Assembly (NCBI GenBank): GCA_002633025.1
Contig: NMRB01000304.1
Coordinates: forward strand, 117,857 to 181,856
DNA: 64,000 nucleotides
Source of the DNA: Notospermus geniculatus
Lineage: Eukaryota; Nemertea; Pilidiophora; Heteronemertea; Lineidae
Direction of reading: 5' to 3'
The notes under the pieces are model-generated. The model made no database searches, was not told the DNA's origin, and saw only the letters and a list, made by a program, of their open reading frames with translations. How positions within the stretch are numbered: the stretch's first letter is position 1; each line of letters opens with the position of its first letter. Below, piece by piece: positions 52,507-62,908 of the stretch. The position numbers were made by a program, and so were the translations under genes.

Positions 52507-53489
52507 TTTGGATGAAAAGTGTAAAATAACAAGGCTATCCGAGAAAATTCCTTCAGAATATAGAGTCCCACTATCCTGTGAAGGTGACAGGTCCGGAATG
52601 TCAAATTGGTCAATCACTTTCAGGCCTTCGCAATAGGCCCCCTACCACATAAAAGGACGAACACACTGATAATGGCGCTGTCCTTGTGTCTGTCTTAGAA
52701 TGAATAACTTTCACTGCTGTTCCTTTGCTTACTTGCCCCCCCCCCTCCCCGTGTGAAACCTTCAAAGGATTCCTTCGTTTGTAAGCCACCAGAGATGGAG
52801 TTGTCCTAGGCTGAGAGGTAAAACAAGGGCGCTTTCCTCTCACATCGTGAACAACGGCCCTGTTCCTGAGAATCTAAAACAACTGGTGTTATTTCACCCA
52901 CCAACCTCGCACTTCACTCTCAAGCAGTATTTCGACGCCATCACTAAAGTATACCAATATCAAGTTATTGCATGAACCAATCGATATGGTGAACAATAGT
53001 CTACCAATATTCCATGGTTTGTTTGTCTTGGCAGCCATGATTGGTTGCCTTGGCGACAGGACGCGGTGGTTGGCCGTATTGAACAAGATGCACCCGAAAG
53101 TATCAGACCAATTTTCAAATCAGACGTCAAAACCTTTGGTGATGCCGCTCAGATTTCCGACAGTTAGAAGTGGGGATGAGCACGCTATATATAGTGGCCA
53201 CCATTTCTATCGTAAACATTAATAATTGTCGCCTGAACAAATGGTTTTATTTGTCAGTGAGATTTTCATGCGAGGACTCAGCACAAAGCCTCCGACTTAC
53301 ACACAATGATTGGGTCAAACTGCCCATATACATGATCAATCATGTTCCACTCCATTTCTTCCTTGAAGGATGACATGTTGATCGCCTGTCATTTTTCGGT
53401 CATCGTCCCGACCGATTTTCGGGAGAGATCGGCAGAGAAGACGGACGCTGTGTCACAGAATTTGACCAACTGTCACGCTTCCTGTCTTC

Positions 53490-54168
53490 CATGGCGGACA
53501 CAGGGAATATGACCAATTGTCAGAGACTTCCTGTCCTCCATGGCGACACAGAGATTATGACCAATAGACTATATCACTCCAAAAGAGCGTAGCACCTGAC
53601 GGGTACTACAGCGTCACGACGTCCCGTACTCATTCCACGACATCTTGACAGTCAGGTGGCCGCGGCCTAGATTTGACGTCAGATCCACGTACGTCGTGAC
53701 GTCCTTGCATATCATTAGCGACCTCATTAGCGCGCGAATTTTCCGCGATTTACAAATCTTCGGAAATACGCCCAGAACTCTCATTCAATCGTATTCAATG
53801 ATCCGAACCGATCGGATTCCATAAGATTGATATCTAATAGACATATCCACGCAAAGATTATGNAATTGTCAGAGACTTCCTGTCTTCCATGGCGACACAG
53901 GGAATATGACCAATTGTCAGAGACTTCCTGTCCTCCATGGCGGACACAGGGAGTATGACCAATTGTCAGAGACTTCCTGTCTTCCATGGCGACACAGGGA
54001 ATGTGACCAATTGTCAGAGACGTCCTGTCCTCCATGGCGGACACAGGGAATATCACCAATTGTCAGAGACTTCCCGTCCTATGGCGGACATCGGTAATAT
54101 GACCAACCGTCAGAGACGTATTCCTGTCCACCATGGCGGACACAGGGAATATGACCAATTGTCAGAGA
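53490..54168. repeat. 49-bp tandem repeat in two blocks
   Basis: The unit 'gaccaattgtcagagacttc' + 'ctgtcctccatggcggacac' + 'agggaatat' recurs about twice at 53490-53575 and six times at 53865-54168. Between them lie 290 bp of unrelated sequence and an N at 53863. Units alternate between 'tcctccatggcggacac' and 'tcttccatggcgacac', hinting at a dimeric higher-order unit. ORFs across it on both strands are by-products. Confidence 0.85.
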
Positions 54169-54749
54169 CTAAACGTTAACGTTTGTTGTTTGATTTGTAA
54201 ACCTCCCAACTGAGAATGGCCAAAATGTCAGACATTACTTCCTGCATGACGGAATTTACCATTTCCGCCGATTGAAACTAAGTCATCTAGCACGATCTAG
54301 CACGTTCACACGTCGGCAAGTCGCAAGGAGGCGAGCTGGAAAAGTAAGAATGTTCCCGGAACCTGGAGGGTGGCGCCAGGTGCAACCCCAGAACTTGATA
54401 ATTTGTTGCGCAAAAGGTGCAGGTGCAACCGAGAAACTTGTCGTCACCAAAAATGGGGGCGGAGAAACGTGACTTCAGAACACGTGCGCTACTTTCGGGT
54501 CGCTAGGACCACTCACAAAATGATATCAACATTTTGTTACAGTTTCTTGGTCCGTCCGGCTGTACGGCGCCAAGGAAGGGCCCTAGTCCCGGTGGATACT
54601 TTTTCGGAGGATTCTATCCCTACCTCGGTTGGGACGGTTTCATATAGTTCGGAATCAACCTCGAGTCTTGCTCCATCTTGTCTCAACAGCTGATGGTCTT
54701 TCTACAGAAAATTTGAAGGGAAACCTGTGGATCAGGAGGAGAAACATTT

Positions 54750-55413
54750 ATGAACGAGTCGTAGGCTCTGGCTTGTGGTAAAAGATAGGTTTAGACCTTT
54801 CCAACAAAGATGGTGGCCTATACAATCATGTATCAATAGTGAGGGTGCGCAAATCTGACGAAACACGAAGTACGAAATACGAAATTGGACTTCATTTCCA
54901 TGACGTAATGTATTTCAGGAAATGGTTGGTACCACAACCATCCCAGCTGCCCGTGCGTGTTTTAGCATACCATGTAAGACCGAAAGAGTTAATGGTGCAT
55001 GTTGAATTTTTAAAATCTATACGAAGTGGAAACGAAAGATAAATTTCAAAGTTTTAATATTATACACCGTAACTCTATCGTTCTAAACATCGTACGCTAA
55101 AAGCAATCGACCTCATCTTCGTATGTACTTCGGCAATTTCCGACGGGCCTCCGTACATATGACTCTGTGGTTCAGAGTGACGCTGAAAGACGCTCTTGCA
55201 GCAGGCGATTTTTTTGTGGTACCAACCATCTCCTGAAATATATTACGTCATGGAAATGAACTCCAATTTTCGTACTTCGTGTTTCGTCAGACTTGCGCAC
55301 CCTCACTATTGATGCAGAACTACATGATTGTAGGCCTACAGGCCAACATCTTTGTTGGAAAAGTCTAAACCTTTCTTTTACCACAAGCCTGAGACTATCA
55401 CGGCTCGTTGAAA
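54750..55413. repeat. Large fold-back element with ~195-bp arms
   Basis: The left arm 54750-54945 and right arm 55213-55413 are reverse complements with mismatches: 'aacgagtcgtaggctctgg' with 'tcgttg' ends, 'aaaagataggtttagacctt', 'tccaacaaagatg', 'agtgagggtgcgcaaatctg', 'acgaaacacgaagtacgaaa', 'tggttggtaccacaa'. The loop is about 265 bp. No transposase is present. Confidence 0.85.
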
Positions 55414-55801
55414 CGATTATGCCCACTCACGGGCCGGAAACTTCATTAGCTCCACGCCAGTGGTCAACATTTATTAAATTCACCTCCCAAATTTGTCGCG
55501 ATAGTCGAATATACTAATACGAGACAAAAATTTATAACTTCTTTATAAACTTGTTAATATTTATTTCAATACGGAACATGGACTGATAATTTCGTATACG
55601 TGTTCATGACGCGAGTGATAATCACTAACTCCCTCGGGGTAAAGTTATCCAATTTGTTGTATACCCATAACAAAAGATAGATTCGTAGGCTACATACCCC
55701 GAGGTATATCTCTCAACTAGATCTAAACCTCTGTCTGTTTGAACATACAGCTTATCTGGCAGGCCTACGCATTTACTGAATGTAACCCCTCAGCCCCCCT
55801 A

Positions 55802-56093
55802 AAGCTGCTTTTCCACGAGACGTTTGCGGACGCGGTTTATGTGGCGGGAGCGGGTGCGGGTGAAACAGCTAATGGGAAACACGTTGGTTCGATTTTTTCC
55901 GCCCGCGCCCGCCTCCTAATCCGCGTCCGCAAACGTCTCGTGGACAAGCAGCTTACGAGGTGTTTGCGGGCGCGGAATGGGAGGCGGGCGCGGGTGCGAG
56001 TGAAACAGCTAACTTTAGCTGTTTCACTCGCAGCCGCACCCGCCTCCCATTCCACGCCCGCAAACGTCTCGTGGAAAAGCAGCCTTCCACCTG
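55802..56093. repeat. Double hairpin, GCTGCTTTTCCACGAGACGTTTGCGG arms
   Basis: One hairpin (55802-55948) and a second (about 55949-56093) share the same arm sequence: AAGCTGCTTTTCCACGAGAC, GTTTGCGGACGCGG, GCGGGTGCGGGTGAAACAGC. They lie head to tail, and the inner loop of the second is 'taacttta'. The left end of one and the right end of the other also pair. The ORF at 55739-56299 runs through it and is rejected as a gene. Confidence 0.85.
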
Positions 56094-57169
56094 CTCTCAG
56101 AGTGGCGCTGGGTCTTCACAGCCGCTCCCCTCCTCGCACCAGGGAGGGTACGACCGCAAAAAAGAATCGCATGCCTTGTTTTCATCTTAGACACGTGTAT
56201 TGCATAATCGAGAGCTGTCCGCCAAACATGGCAAATCAGCTCTCGACTAACATTGGGCGAATTGATGTACAACAGGAGGAAACCGGAGTGCCGGTGTAAC
56301 GAACCTGGGCTGTCAGAGATTCGCCCACTCTACACATGAAAAATTGGTCGAAGCAAGGACTGTCGGACCAGGTGTAACGTTTTTCAGTGCCGCCATTTTT
56401 CTGTGTGACTCCCATTTTTGGAACACACTGGGAAACAGACTCACTGTTTCTCTGGTGTCGCTCATTGTCAAGTCAGGCCTTATTCCGTCAATCGATTTTA
56501 ATATCACACTGTCCTCACTGAAAAACTGACACCAGAACCTGAGAGGTAGTGACAGGCGCCGAGGTTTCTACTGTACCTCACGAGTCCGAGGGTGTGACAA
56601 GTCAGTGTGTCGAGTGAAATAAAATAGGAAAATAAGCAAGAAACCGAGTGGCTTACCTCAAAACACTGGTAGTCCGGTCCTTCCTGATAGAGGATCAATT
56701 TGAAATGACACACCGCAGATGGATAGAATAGCTATCGACCGCTAAACAATAAAAGTTACCATAGGAACCAAAGACGCGATCGTCCAGCCGAGGAAAATGG
56801 CAATGGATCCTATAAAAATAATGCTGGGATCCTGGATTTTATGACGTCCTCTTGATATGTCAAAAAATTCGTGAGATATCAATATCATAGCATAAAACTG
56901 GATGAAATGTTTTCCATTGTATGTTTCAAAACATTAATATTTATATGAGCACCTGATTAAATGTTACCGATTGGCTGAATAAATTCAACACGCCGTGATG
57001 GTTGTATGTATTCGTCGCCGGCGGGTAACATGGGTCGGTGGGGTGTGTGCGGCCAGGCGCGGGAAAGCTTTCAGCTTAACAACTGACATGATTGACAGCC
57101 CCGTTTCCACTAATCTCGATCACCCAGCCGCTGTCTCGAACTTGCGTTTGCGTACAGCTGTACTGCGGA

Positions 57170-58495
57170 ACAAAACGGTTGGCTGCGCGAGACTACGTTT
57201 CCACAATCGTTTCCCGCCACCGTTTGCGGCGAGTGGGTGTGGTCGTGCGGTTTTTACAAGATACTAGGGAGGTTTAGAAATCAAACGATAAACGTAAACT
57301 TTACGATAACGTCTTTTTTGCATACTACACATTAACGAGATTTTATATTGCATTTTCAGCACGAAAATAGGGTCACACTAATTACCGACCACAACCGTCC
57401 ACAACAGACCACAACCGACCACAAGCGTTTATTACCGTCCACAAGCGTCCAAATGCAATTAGAGGGGATTAAAAATGTTATTTTAGATCCATTTTACTGT
57501 ATATTTGAAAAATAATTCTGCTTTTTGGTACCTGGTGTAATTTTTTGCAACACTGCCATGATTGACAGTCAACTTATTTGCATATCGATCTATGAGGCGC
57601 CTTTTCTTCTATAATTCTGAACTTGTAGTTTCTTTAACGAACTTCTTCCACTAGGAGACTCTTCAGTAGCTTTTCCCTTTGATAAACGTGAGTACCATTC
57701 ACTCACAAAAAGAATTAAAGCCCAACTCTGTGCATTAGGCCTAGGTGACTGACTCTCCTCCCTCCCCACCTTGATAGGCCTAGTAAGACCACACTGGTCT
57801 CCTGTCCAACTTTTTTTGTGTAACTTTTTTTCATTTTATTCTAGCCTAGCAAAATAAAATCACAGCTTCAGACTCCCACGCATCTGACCAGTGCCACCTG
57901 CAAGAGAATGTGGTGGAAGAAGTTCGTTAAAGAATCTACAAGTCAGAATTTTAGAAGAACAGGCGTCCCATAAATTGGCTGTCAATCAATCACGTCAATG
58001 TTGCAAAAAAATACATCGCCTAGGTACCCAAAAGCAGAATCATTTTTCAAATGTCTTTAAATGGATCTAAAAATGACATTTTTAATCCCCTCTAGGCCCC
58101 CTAATTGCATTTGGACGCTTGTGGACGGTAATAAACGCTTGTGGTCGGTTGTGGACGGTTGTGGTCTGTTGTGGACGGTTGTGGTCGGTAATTAGTGTGA
58201 CCGCGAAAATAACGTTGTCGTTAACGTTTACGTTTATCGTTTGATTTCTACTCCTCCCTTTGGGATAATCTTAATATGTAAAATATTTTTCACCATTGAA
58301 GGATTATCCAAACCCTGTGAAAACTCCACCGCCCGCTGCAAAACGTGGCGGAACCCAACCTCGTCCCCAGGGGTTTTGTTCGCTCAGACAACCTCGGACC
58401 TAACTCACTAACGTCAAGCCAGAGCCCAGGAGCGCACAAACCCCTGGGTACGAGGTTGGGCGGAACCGCTGTTGTGGAAAAAGGCCTTAAAGGGA
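57170..58495. repeat. Interrupted copy of the TTTTCACAGG fold-back family with two nested insertions
   Basis: The outer element (57190-57265 plus about 58260-58347 and 58459-58495) matches 46505-46690: 'tttccacaatcgtttcccgc', 'gcggtttttaca', 'ggattatccaaaccctgtga', 'gcggaacc'. It is split by the ~1-kb palindrome at 57266-58259 and by a smaller hairpin at 58348-58458 (ACCTCGTCCCCAGGGGTTTTGT with its complement). Confidence 0.75.
57266..58259. mobile_element. ~1-kb fold-back element with arms of roughly 350-390 bp
   Basis: The ends AGGGAGGTTTAGAAATCAAACG and CGTTTGATTTCTACTCCTCCCT pair. The arms continue through ACGATAAACGTAAA, then 'gggtcacactaattaccgac', a run of CCACAACCGnCCACAAC units, 'gcgtccaaatgcaattagag' and 'gaactt...cttccacta' near 57655, with the mirrored order from 57905. 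The loop of about 250 bp has no transposase. Arms keep high identity, including the short tandem units inside them. Confidence 0.85.
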
Positions 58496-58688
58496 GTCAT
58501 CCTGTGACAACATTTTTATTGATGAAAATGAGACCGGAAGTCGCAGTTACTTTTTATTCAACATATCAGATACAAAATAAAGACTACGAAGAATGACTTC
58601 CTACCTCATTGTCATCACCGGTGGCTTCAAAGCCTCGCATGGGTCAGAAGTCTCTCCACCTAAAAACAAACATTAACATTTACATGTA

Positions 58689-58694
58689 TTTATT
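58689..58694 (-). terminator. Polyadenylation signal of the 615-residue gene
   Basis: AATAAA on the minus strand lies 67 bases downstream of the stop codon of the 58761-60612 gene, a usual place for a compact 3' UTR. Confidence 0.5.
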
Positions 58695-58760
58695 TTCCAT
58701 GTGAAGTCAGGGTTGGCAGTGTCCCGACACATTTTGAGCGGAGTGTCCCAGATCTCCTCT

Positions 58761-60612
58761 TCAGTGACGACGAGAGTCACGCCGCGTCGTGACGACGGCA
58801 ATGTCATCAACGGACAAAGAGCTATCTTTTCGATTACGCAACTTTCGTTTCATCTGCTGGGCGCCGTATGACTGAGAGCGCACGAGTTGGTGTGAGTGAC
58901 CATCCGATTCTAGCTGTTTTTGTCCGGATCCTCTATGGAAATGTCGCGGCGGCGATGCACCAGAGCGCGGATGGCGCGGTGGCGTCGGAAGCAAAAACTC
59001 GGCACTGTCGATTTCCAACTTTTCCCGCGACCTCTGACGGAAATGTCGCTGTGTTGTAGCCATTATCACCGGTGATTGGTATATCGGAGCTCCAACTTGT
59101 GGCTGCATCCAGTGTGTGTCATTATTGACGGACTGCGGGACCTGGACATACAAATCGAGCCCGTCATGTTGATGGCCCGGTGTTGCTATAGGGTGCGTCT
59201 GACATCGTTCTTTTTCACTCGGACAGTCATATGTAATTGGCGGGAGACTCCGCCGTGTCCAGGGGGTGCTCGGGAGCTCCGCGTCATTGTCGAAGGAAGC
59301 TTGCCTTTGCTCAGGGAAATCGTAATCCATATGGCGTTCACAGTCGTAAGTCGGCTGCTCTAGTCTAAGGCAACCTGCGTAGTCGGTGCTACGGGGCTGA
59401 ACAACAAGTCCATCAACTCTTGCGGCGAATATCGGAGTGGAGACAGAAATTTCGTCACCAGAGGTCTCTGGGATTGGCCGTACTTGCAGTGGAGGAAGTA
59501 GATGTTTCCGTCGGGGGAGTTTTGGTGTACGTCTCAGGGGTGGCAACGGCGAACCGCAGTCGGATCCTGAAAATGATGAAGGGCTGGATGGAGGAACGCT
59601 CAGCGGCGATGACCCCGGAGATGGAGACGAGGCAACGACGGGCCTCCAATTCGCCGTCAACATGGGTCGATTGGACATCTCATTCACGCAGGAGCTGCTG
59701 TCACCGGCGGTGCTGAAGGTGTGGAATCCCGACTCGCAAGATGACGACGGTGGTTGATCTGACTGAGCAGACAACATGAGTGCTCGTAACTCTGGAGTGC
59801 CGACATTTCGGAACCTTCTGCTCGGTTGTTGAGTTGATGGAAGTGGACGGATTTGCTGGGGATGGACAAATCTTTCAACAGAAGACTGCTGGTCCGGGTG
59901 CATCCTTTGATCATGTTGACAATGACCGAAATCGCACGGTGGGGAGGTCTGTTCAGAACAAGCCGTCTGCCTGTTCCGGCGGCCATTTTGTCTCATGTGA
60001 CATTGAACTTCCATCCTGTCAGAGACAATCTGTGTGGGCTGTGCGTGCGGCACGGAATCCTCACGCTTATTACAAGAACATGCTAACTGTCGCCTCCGCA
60101 TGCGCGAATTTTCCTCCAATCGTAGTTGTTTGATGGCACTGATGGCGCCAGCTATGTCGACTTTCCGCAAACCAATGGCACTTAGTGTGGGTTCGATCTG
60201 TTGAAGTTCTCGATCAACAGTTCCCGCGGAACTCTCCCCACGATTATCATCATCGCGTTTTGAGCCACCAGGTGGCATTTTATACGCGATGTGATGTTCG
60301 ACGATAGATATATCAATATCCCCCAAGGTGGCGTTGCTCGAGTCCTTAGAACAATTGGAGACGCACCCTGTAGATGTTTTCCGTTGTCTATGACGAGGAG
60401 CGGTTCGCCCGGATGCGGCGACGTGACTACACTGGGGGCAGTCGTCGGCACTACTTGAAGATGGCGATTGTGAGGGGCAGAGGTTCACAAAAGGTCTATT
60501 CTCATGGGTGATCTCGTCACAATCAGAATCAGAGGTGTTGTAAAAGAGAGACTCTTCTTGCTGCCTCTGCCGAGGCTTCCGCTTTCGCTGATGTTTCTTC
60601 GAGGACATCTTT
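58761..60612 (-). CDS. 615-residue disordered protein of unknown function
   Basis: One long coding exon runs from ATG at 60608 to a stop at 58761. A splice acceptor (CATTTCAG) ends at 60613, four bases upstream of the ATG, which fixes the start and implies a 5' leader exon. The protein opens with a basic run (SSKKHQRKRKPRQRQQ). It is rich in Ser, Pro, Arg and Gln throughout and has Cys/His pairs (LCPSQ, DCPQCSHV, LACSCNKRE), proline tracts (SPLSVPPSSPSSFSGS, PLPPLRRTPKLPRRK) and a basic end (MKRKLRNRKDSSLSVDD...TRRDSRRH). No membrane segment, signal peptide or recognised domain is visible. An ORF this long, with tidy splice and polyA context, is unlikely to be chance. Nuclear or scaffold roles are possible but not shown. 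Confidence 0.75.
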
Positions 60613-61794
60613 CTGAAATGTAACAGAGGCGAGTCAGTTGGGGTTTTTTATCGCCGAAATTTTTCGAGATAAACCGTTCGTTCTAAGATCAACACTACAG
60701 CCGGCAGCACAAGGCGAGGTGATGGTGATATCGAAACCACAATGGTGAAGGGCGACTTTCCTGCCGTTAGAGGCCGCCTGTTAGCAGTCTTAGAACATCA
60801 CAAAATTTGACGTCAGCCATGGCGTCCACATCATTATCGATGACGTCGTGGCGTGTCTTCTCCGTGACGTCAAACTCTGTGACGCTCTAGGACGCTAACT
60901 GGTGGTGGCCTCTAATGGCAGGAAAGTCTCCATTGCCCTGTGTTCATAGTATTCTTCAGTTTTTGTCCCCAAGCCAAGGCGATCACACTCTGGCTGTTTT
61001 ATGCAAAGACAACATCCACGGGTCTTGGGAGACTTGCGTCCACTACTGCCCCCCGGGGACTGCCCATGCAGTTAACACGTTCACCCACTCAATCCTAGAA
61101 ACTTCGATGTGAATCATTCCGCAGGTGTGCCGTGTCTCAAGGCGCTACTGCACTAGACAGATTATTTCGACACTTTCTACATGTACGTTTCTGTCAGCCA
61201 ACTCTCGACAGAAATGTCAAACATCTCTCCACTTCAAATTATTAACAAGTCTGTCACGAGTCATTTGTTACTATCAGTATATGCATGACATAATCGTTCA
61301 ATCGTCCTTCCACTTGATAGCAGTAACTTCTGAGACAAACTTCAAAAGTTTTTCGGCACTCTCGGAAGTTAAACTGTCGTTTCGTTATCCACTAGAGATT
61401 TTCTCTCAGACAGCAACTTCTGACAGTAAAAACTGCCTAGTGGGGTAGCGCCTTCAGTGACATTATTGACACTTTCCCGCTGTGGAGGCCAAGGTGGAGG
61501 GAGGACACTGATTCTGATATGATATAGCCACTTTCATTTGACATTGAGAAAGCAAACACAACAGGAAAGTTACACAAGGAATTTTGGCCTATAGGACATA
61601 AATGAGATTTCCAGGGTCCAAAATGTCCAGTCCTGTTAAAAAAGGCTTAGGTGGAAGTAAGCCTAATTTAGGCCTAGACACCAGAGTAAGCTTCCTCCAA
61701 CAAAAATTGTAAGTTATTTTCAGATATTCAGAAAATGACTTCCATACTTGCAGTAAATATTATAATGAACTGAACACGTCAAATCTGTCCTTAC
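60613..61794 (-). other. Probable 5' intron of the 615-residue gene
   Basis: The stretch lies between the acceptor at 60613 and a GTAAGG donor at 61793-61794. It contains a TGACGTCA-family inverted repeat (60745-60930). No coding exon was seen. Confidence 0.45.
60745..60930. repeat. TGACGTCA-family inverted repeat, copy 3
   Basis: 'gactttcctgccgttagagg' and 'cctctaatggcaggaaagtc' are perfect 20-bp inverted ends. The body has 'acatcacaaaatttgacgtc' and 'gacgtcaaactctgtgacg', matching 13034 and 45540. Confidence 0.85.
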
Positions 61795-61900
61795 CTTTGT
61801 CTCCTGATGGTCTTTCCACGAGAAGTCAGCCTAGAGGCATCAAAACGCGAACTTGCTTCAGAGACTTTTGAAATACGTTTGAGAGCTCCCTTATATTTCT
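61795..61900 (-). promoter_or_regulatory. Possible 5' leader exon and TATA-like promoter of the 615-residue gene
   Basis: On the minus strand, AATATAAGGGAGCTC near 61885-61900 resembles a TATA box. About 70-100 bases further on, the sequence ends in GACAAAG followed by a GTAAGG donor (exon low end 61795). The leader would be non-coding and splice to 60612. This is inferred from signals only. Confidence 0.4.
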
Positions 61901-62154
61901 TATTCTTGTATACTTAGCGGGAGGTTACGTTTGGGTTGACGTCAGTCATGATGCCCGGTCGAATTGCGTGCAACTCGCTGAGAAACCAAGGCAACAACAC
62001 CTCTAGAAGTGTGAAAAGATAAGAGAGTGCAAATGTTTGATTTTGTAACATATTATATTGAACTCTTCACTCACAATATGTAGGCCTATGCGCACGTCAT
62101 CAAATCCTACGAGGAGGGCTTCAATCAATATCAAACACTCAAAAAGTGCCCTGT

Positions 62155-62235
62155 CCTGATAACCAAGCGGTTATCAGATCGCTTTGCAAGCAGCAGGTCG
62201 CGGATTTGAATCCAGCCCGGGCCATACGGGATTAA
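62155..62235 (+). repeat. tRNA-derived SINE head
   Basis: A degenerate A box (AACCAAGCGGTTATCAG), CTTTGCAAGCAGCAGGTCGC and a B-box-like GATTTGAATCC, followed by 'gggccatacgggattaatcatc'. It resembles 782-854 read in the opposite orientation and lies just downstream of the LDAH stop. Confidence 0.6.
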
Positions 62236-62249
62236 TCATCCCTGGCTCT

Positions 62250-62908
62250 TCACATCTTCTTGATCAATCCCCAGACTATGTTTGCCATTTCTAGACTGCT
62301 CTCCAAAACAAACGCATGTTCAAACCCGTGCTCGCACAAATACATTTCCGCCTTCGGAAAAACATTTTGCATATCTTGGTAATAGCTTATTGGGCACCAG
62401 TTGTCAATTGTTCCATAATAAAATATAATTTTTGACAAGTTTTTTTCGATGGTTTCTAAATCTGGGTCCCTGACTTCACCCATCTCTGTCATCGCCAAGT
62501 ACATACAATTCGACGTGCAGACGGGATCAAATAAATTCATCGCAGCATTGAATGCACATTCAGCGACGCGACGCCCTTGGAAATAATAACAAATCATCCG
62601 GTATTTCAAAATGGGCGAAAGATACGACAGCAGCGTCACAATCAGAAACGCAAACCAGCGGAGATATTTCAACAACGGTGTCGCGATCTGTCCGTGGGGG
62701 CTTTCTGCCATTCGTTCAATCGTCGGGAAAAGTAGAATCGATTTGAGGAAGTTACGTTCTGGAAGTCGCTTCATCAGTTCTAACGATATGAACCCTCCAA
62801 TCGAGTGAGAGACCAGGATGAGTTTGGTTGACGGCGGAATGTAGCGGCGGATATACTCCACTTTGTGTTGTATCTGCCCCTCGAGCGTGTAAATATCAAA
62901 CGGAGGTT
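62250..62908 (-). CDS. LDAH: Lipid droplet-associated hydrolase, C-terminal exon (5' partial)
   Basis: LDAH is an alpha/beta-hydrolase-like protein of the lipid-droplet surface linked to sterol ester and fat turnover. This final exon starts after a CTCTCTCCACAG acceptor and reads in frame from PPFDIYTLEGQIQHKVEYIR to the stop. It shows the nucleophile-elbow SHSIGG (GxSxG-like with the Ser in place), LLFPTIERMAESPHGQIATP (nearly identical to the vertebrate protein), FYYGTIDNWCP with a candidate acidic Asp, and EHGFEHAFV with the candidate catalytic His. WFAFLIVTLLSYLS is the hydrophobic segment thought to bind droplets. N-terminal exons are not found up to 64000, so the gene continues beyond the window. 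Confidence 0.93.

Larger units (their letters stand above)
52507..58760. other. Gene-free stretch between CIMIP5 and the orphan gene
   Basis: No coding exon could be supported. Long ORFs at 55739-56299 and 53781-54179 are read-through of palindromes and of the 49-bp tandem repeat. The interval is dominated by fold-back elements (54750, 55802, 57170) and satellites. Confidence 0.55.

Noticed and set aside
53781-54179. ORFs on both strands with repeated RLPVLHGGHRE-like and IGHTPCVAMEDR-like units
   Set aside because: They are translations of the 49-bp tandem repeat, whose unit plus indels keeps frames open by chance.
55739-56299. 186-codon + strand ORF as a gene
   Set aside because: It runs through both arms of the double hairpin at 55802-56093. 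The residues mirror each other in composition and no family resemblance was seen.
56313-56507. Minus-strand first exon MAALKNVTPGPTV
   Set aside because: The ATGGCGG context is start-like, but the ORF stops soon, no donor was convincing and no partner exon was found.
59420-60133. Plus-strand ORFs of 98-117 codons
   Set aside because: They lie antisense inside the 615-residue coding exon, and the G+C bias of that exon keeps them open.
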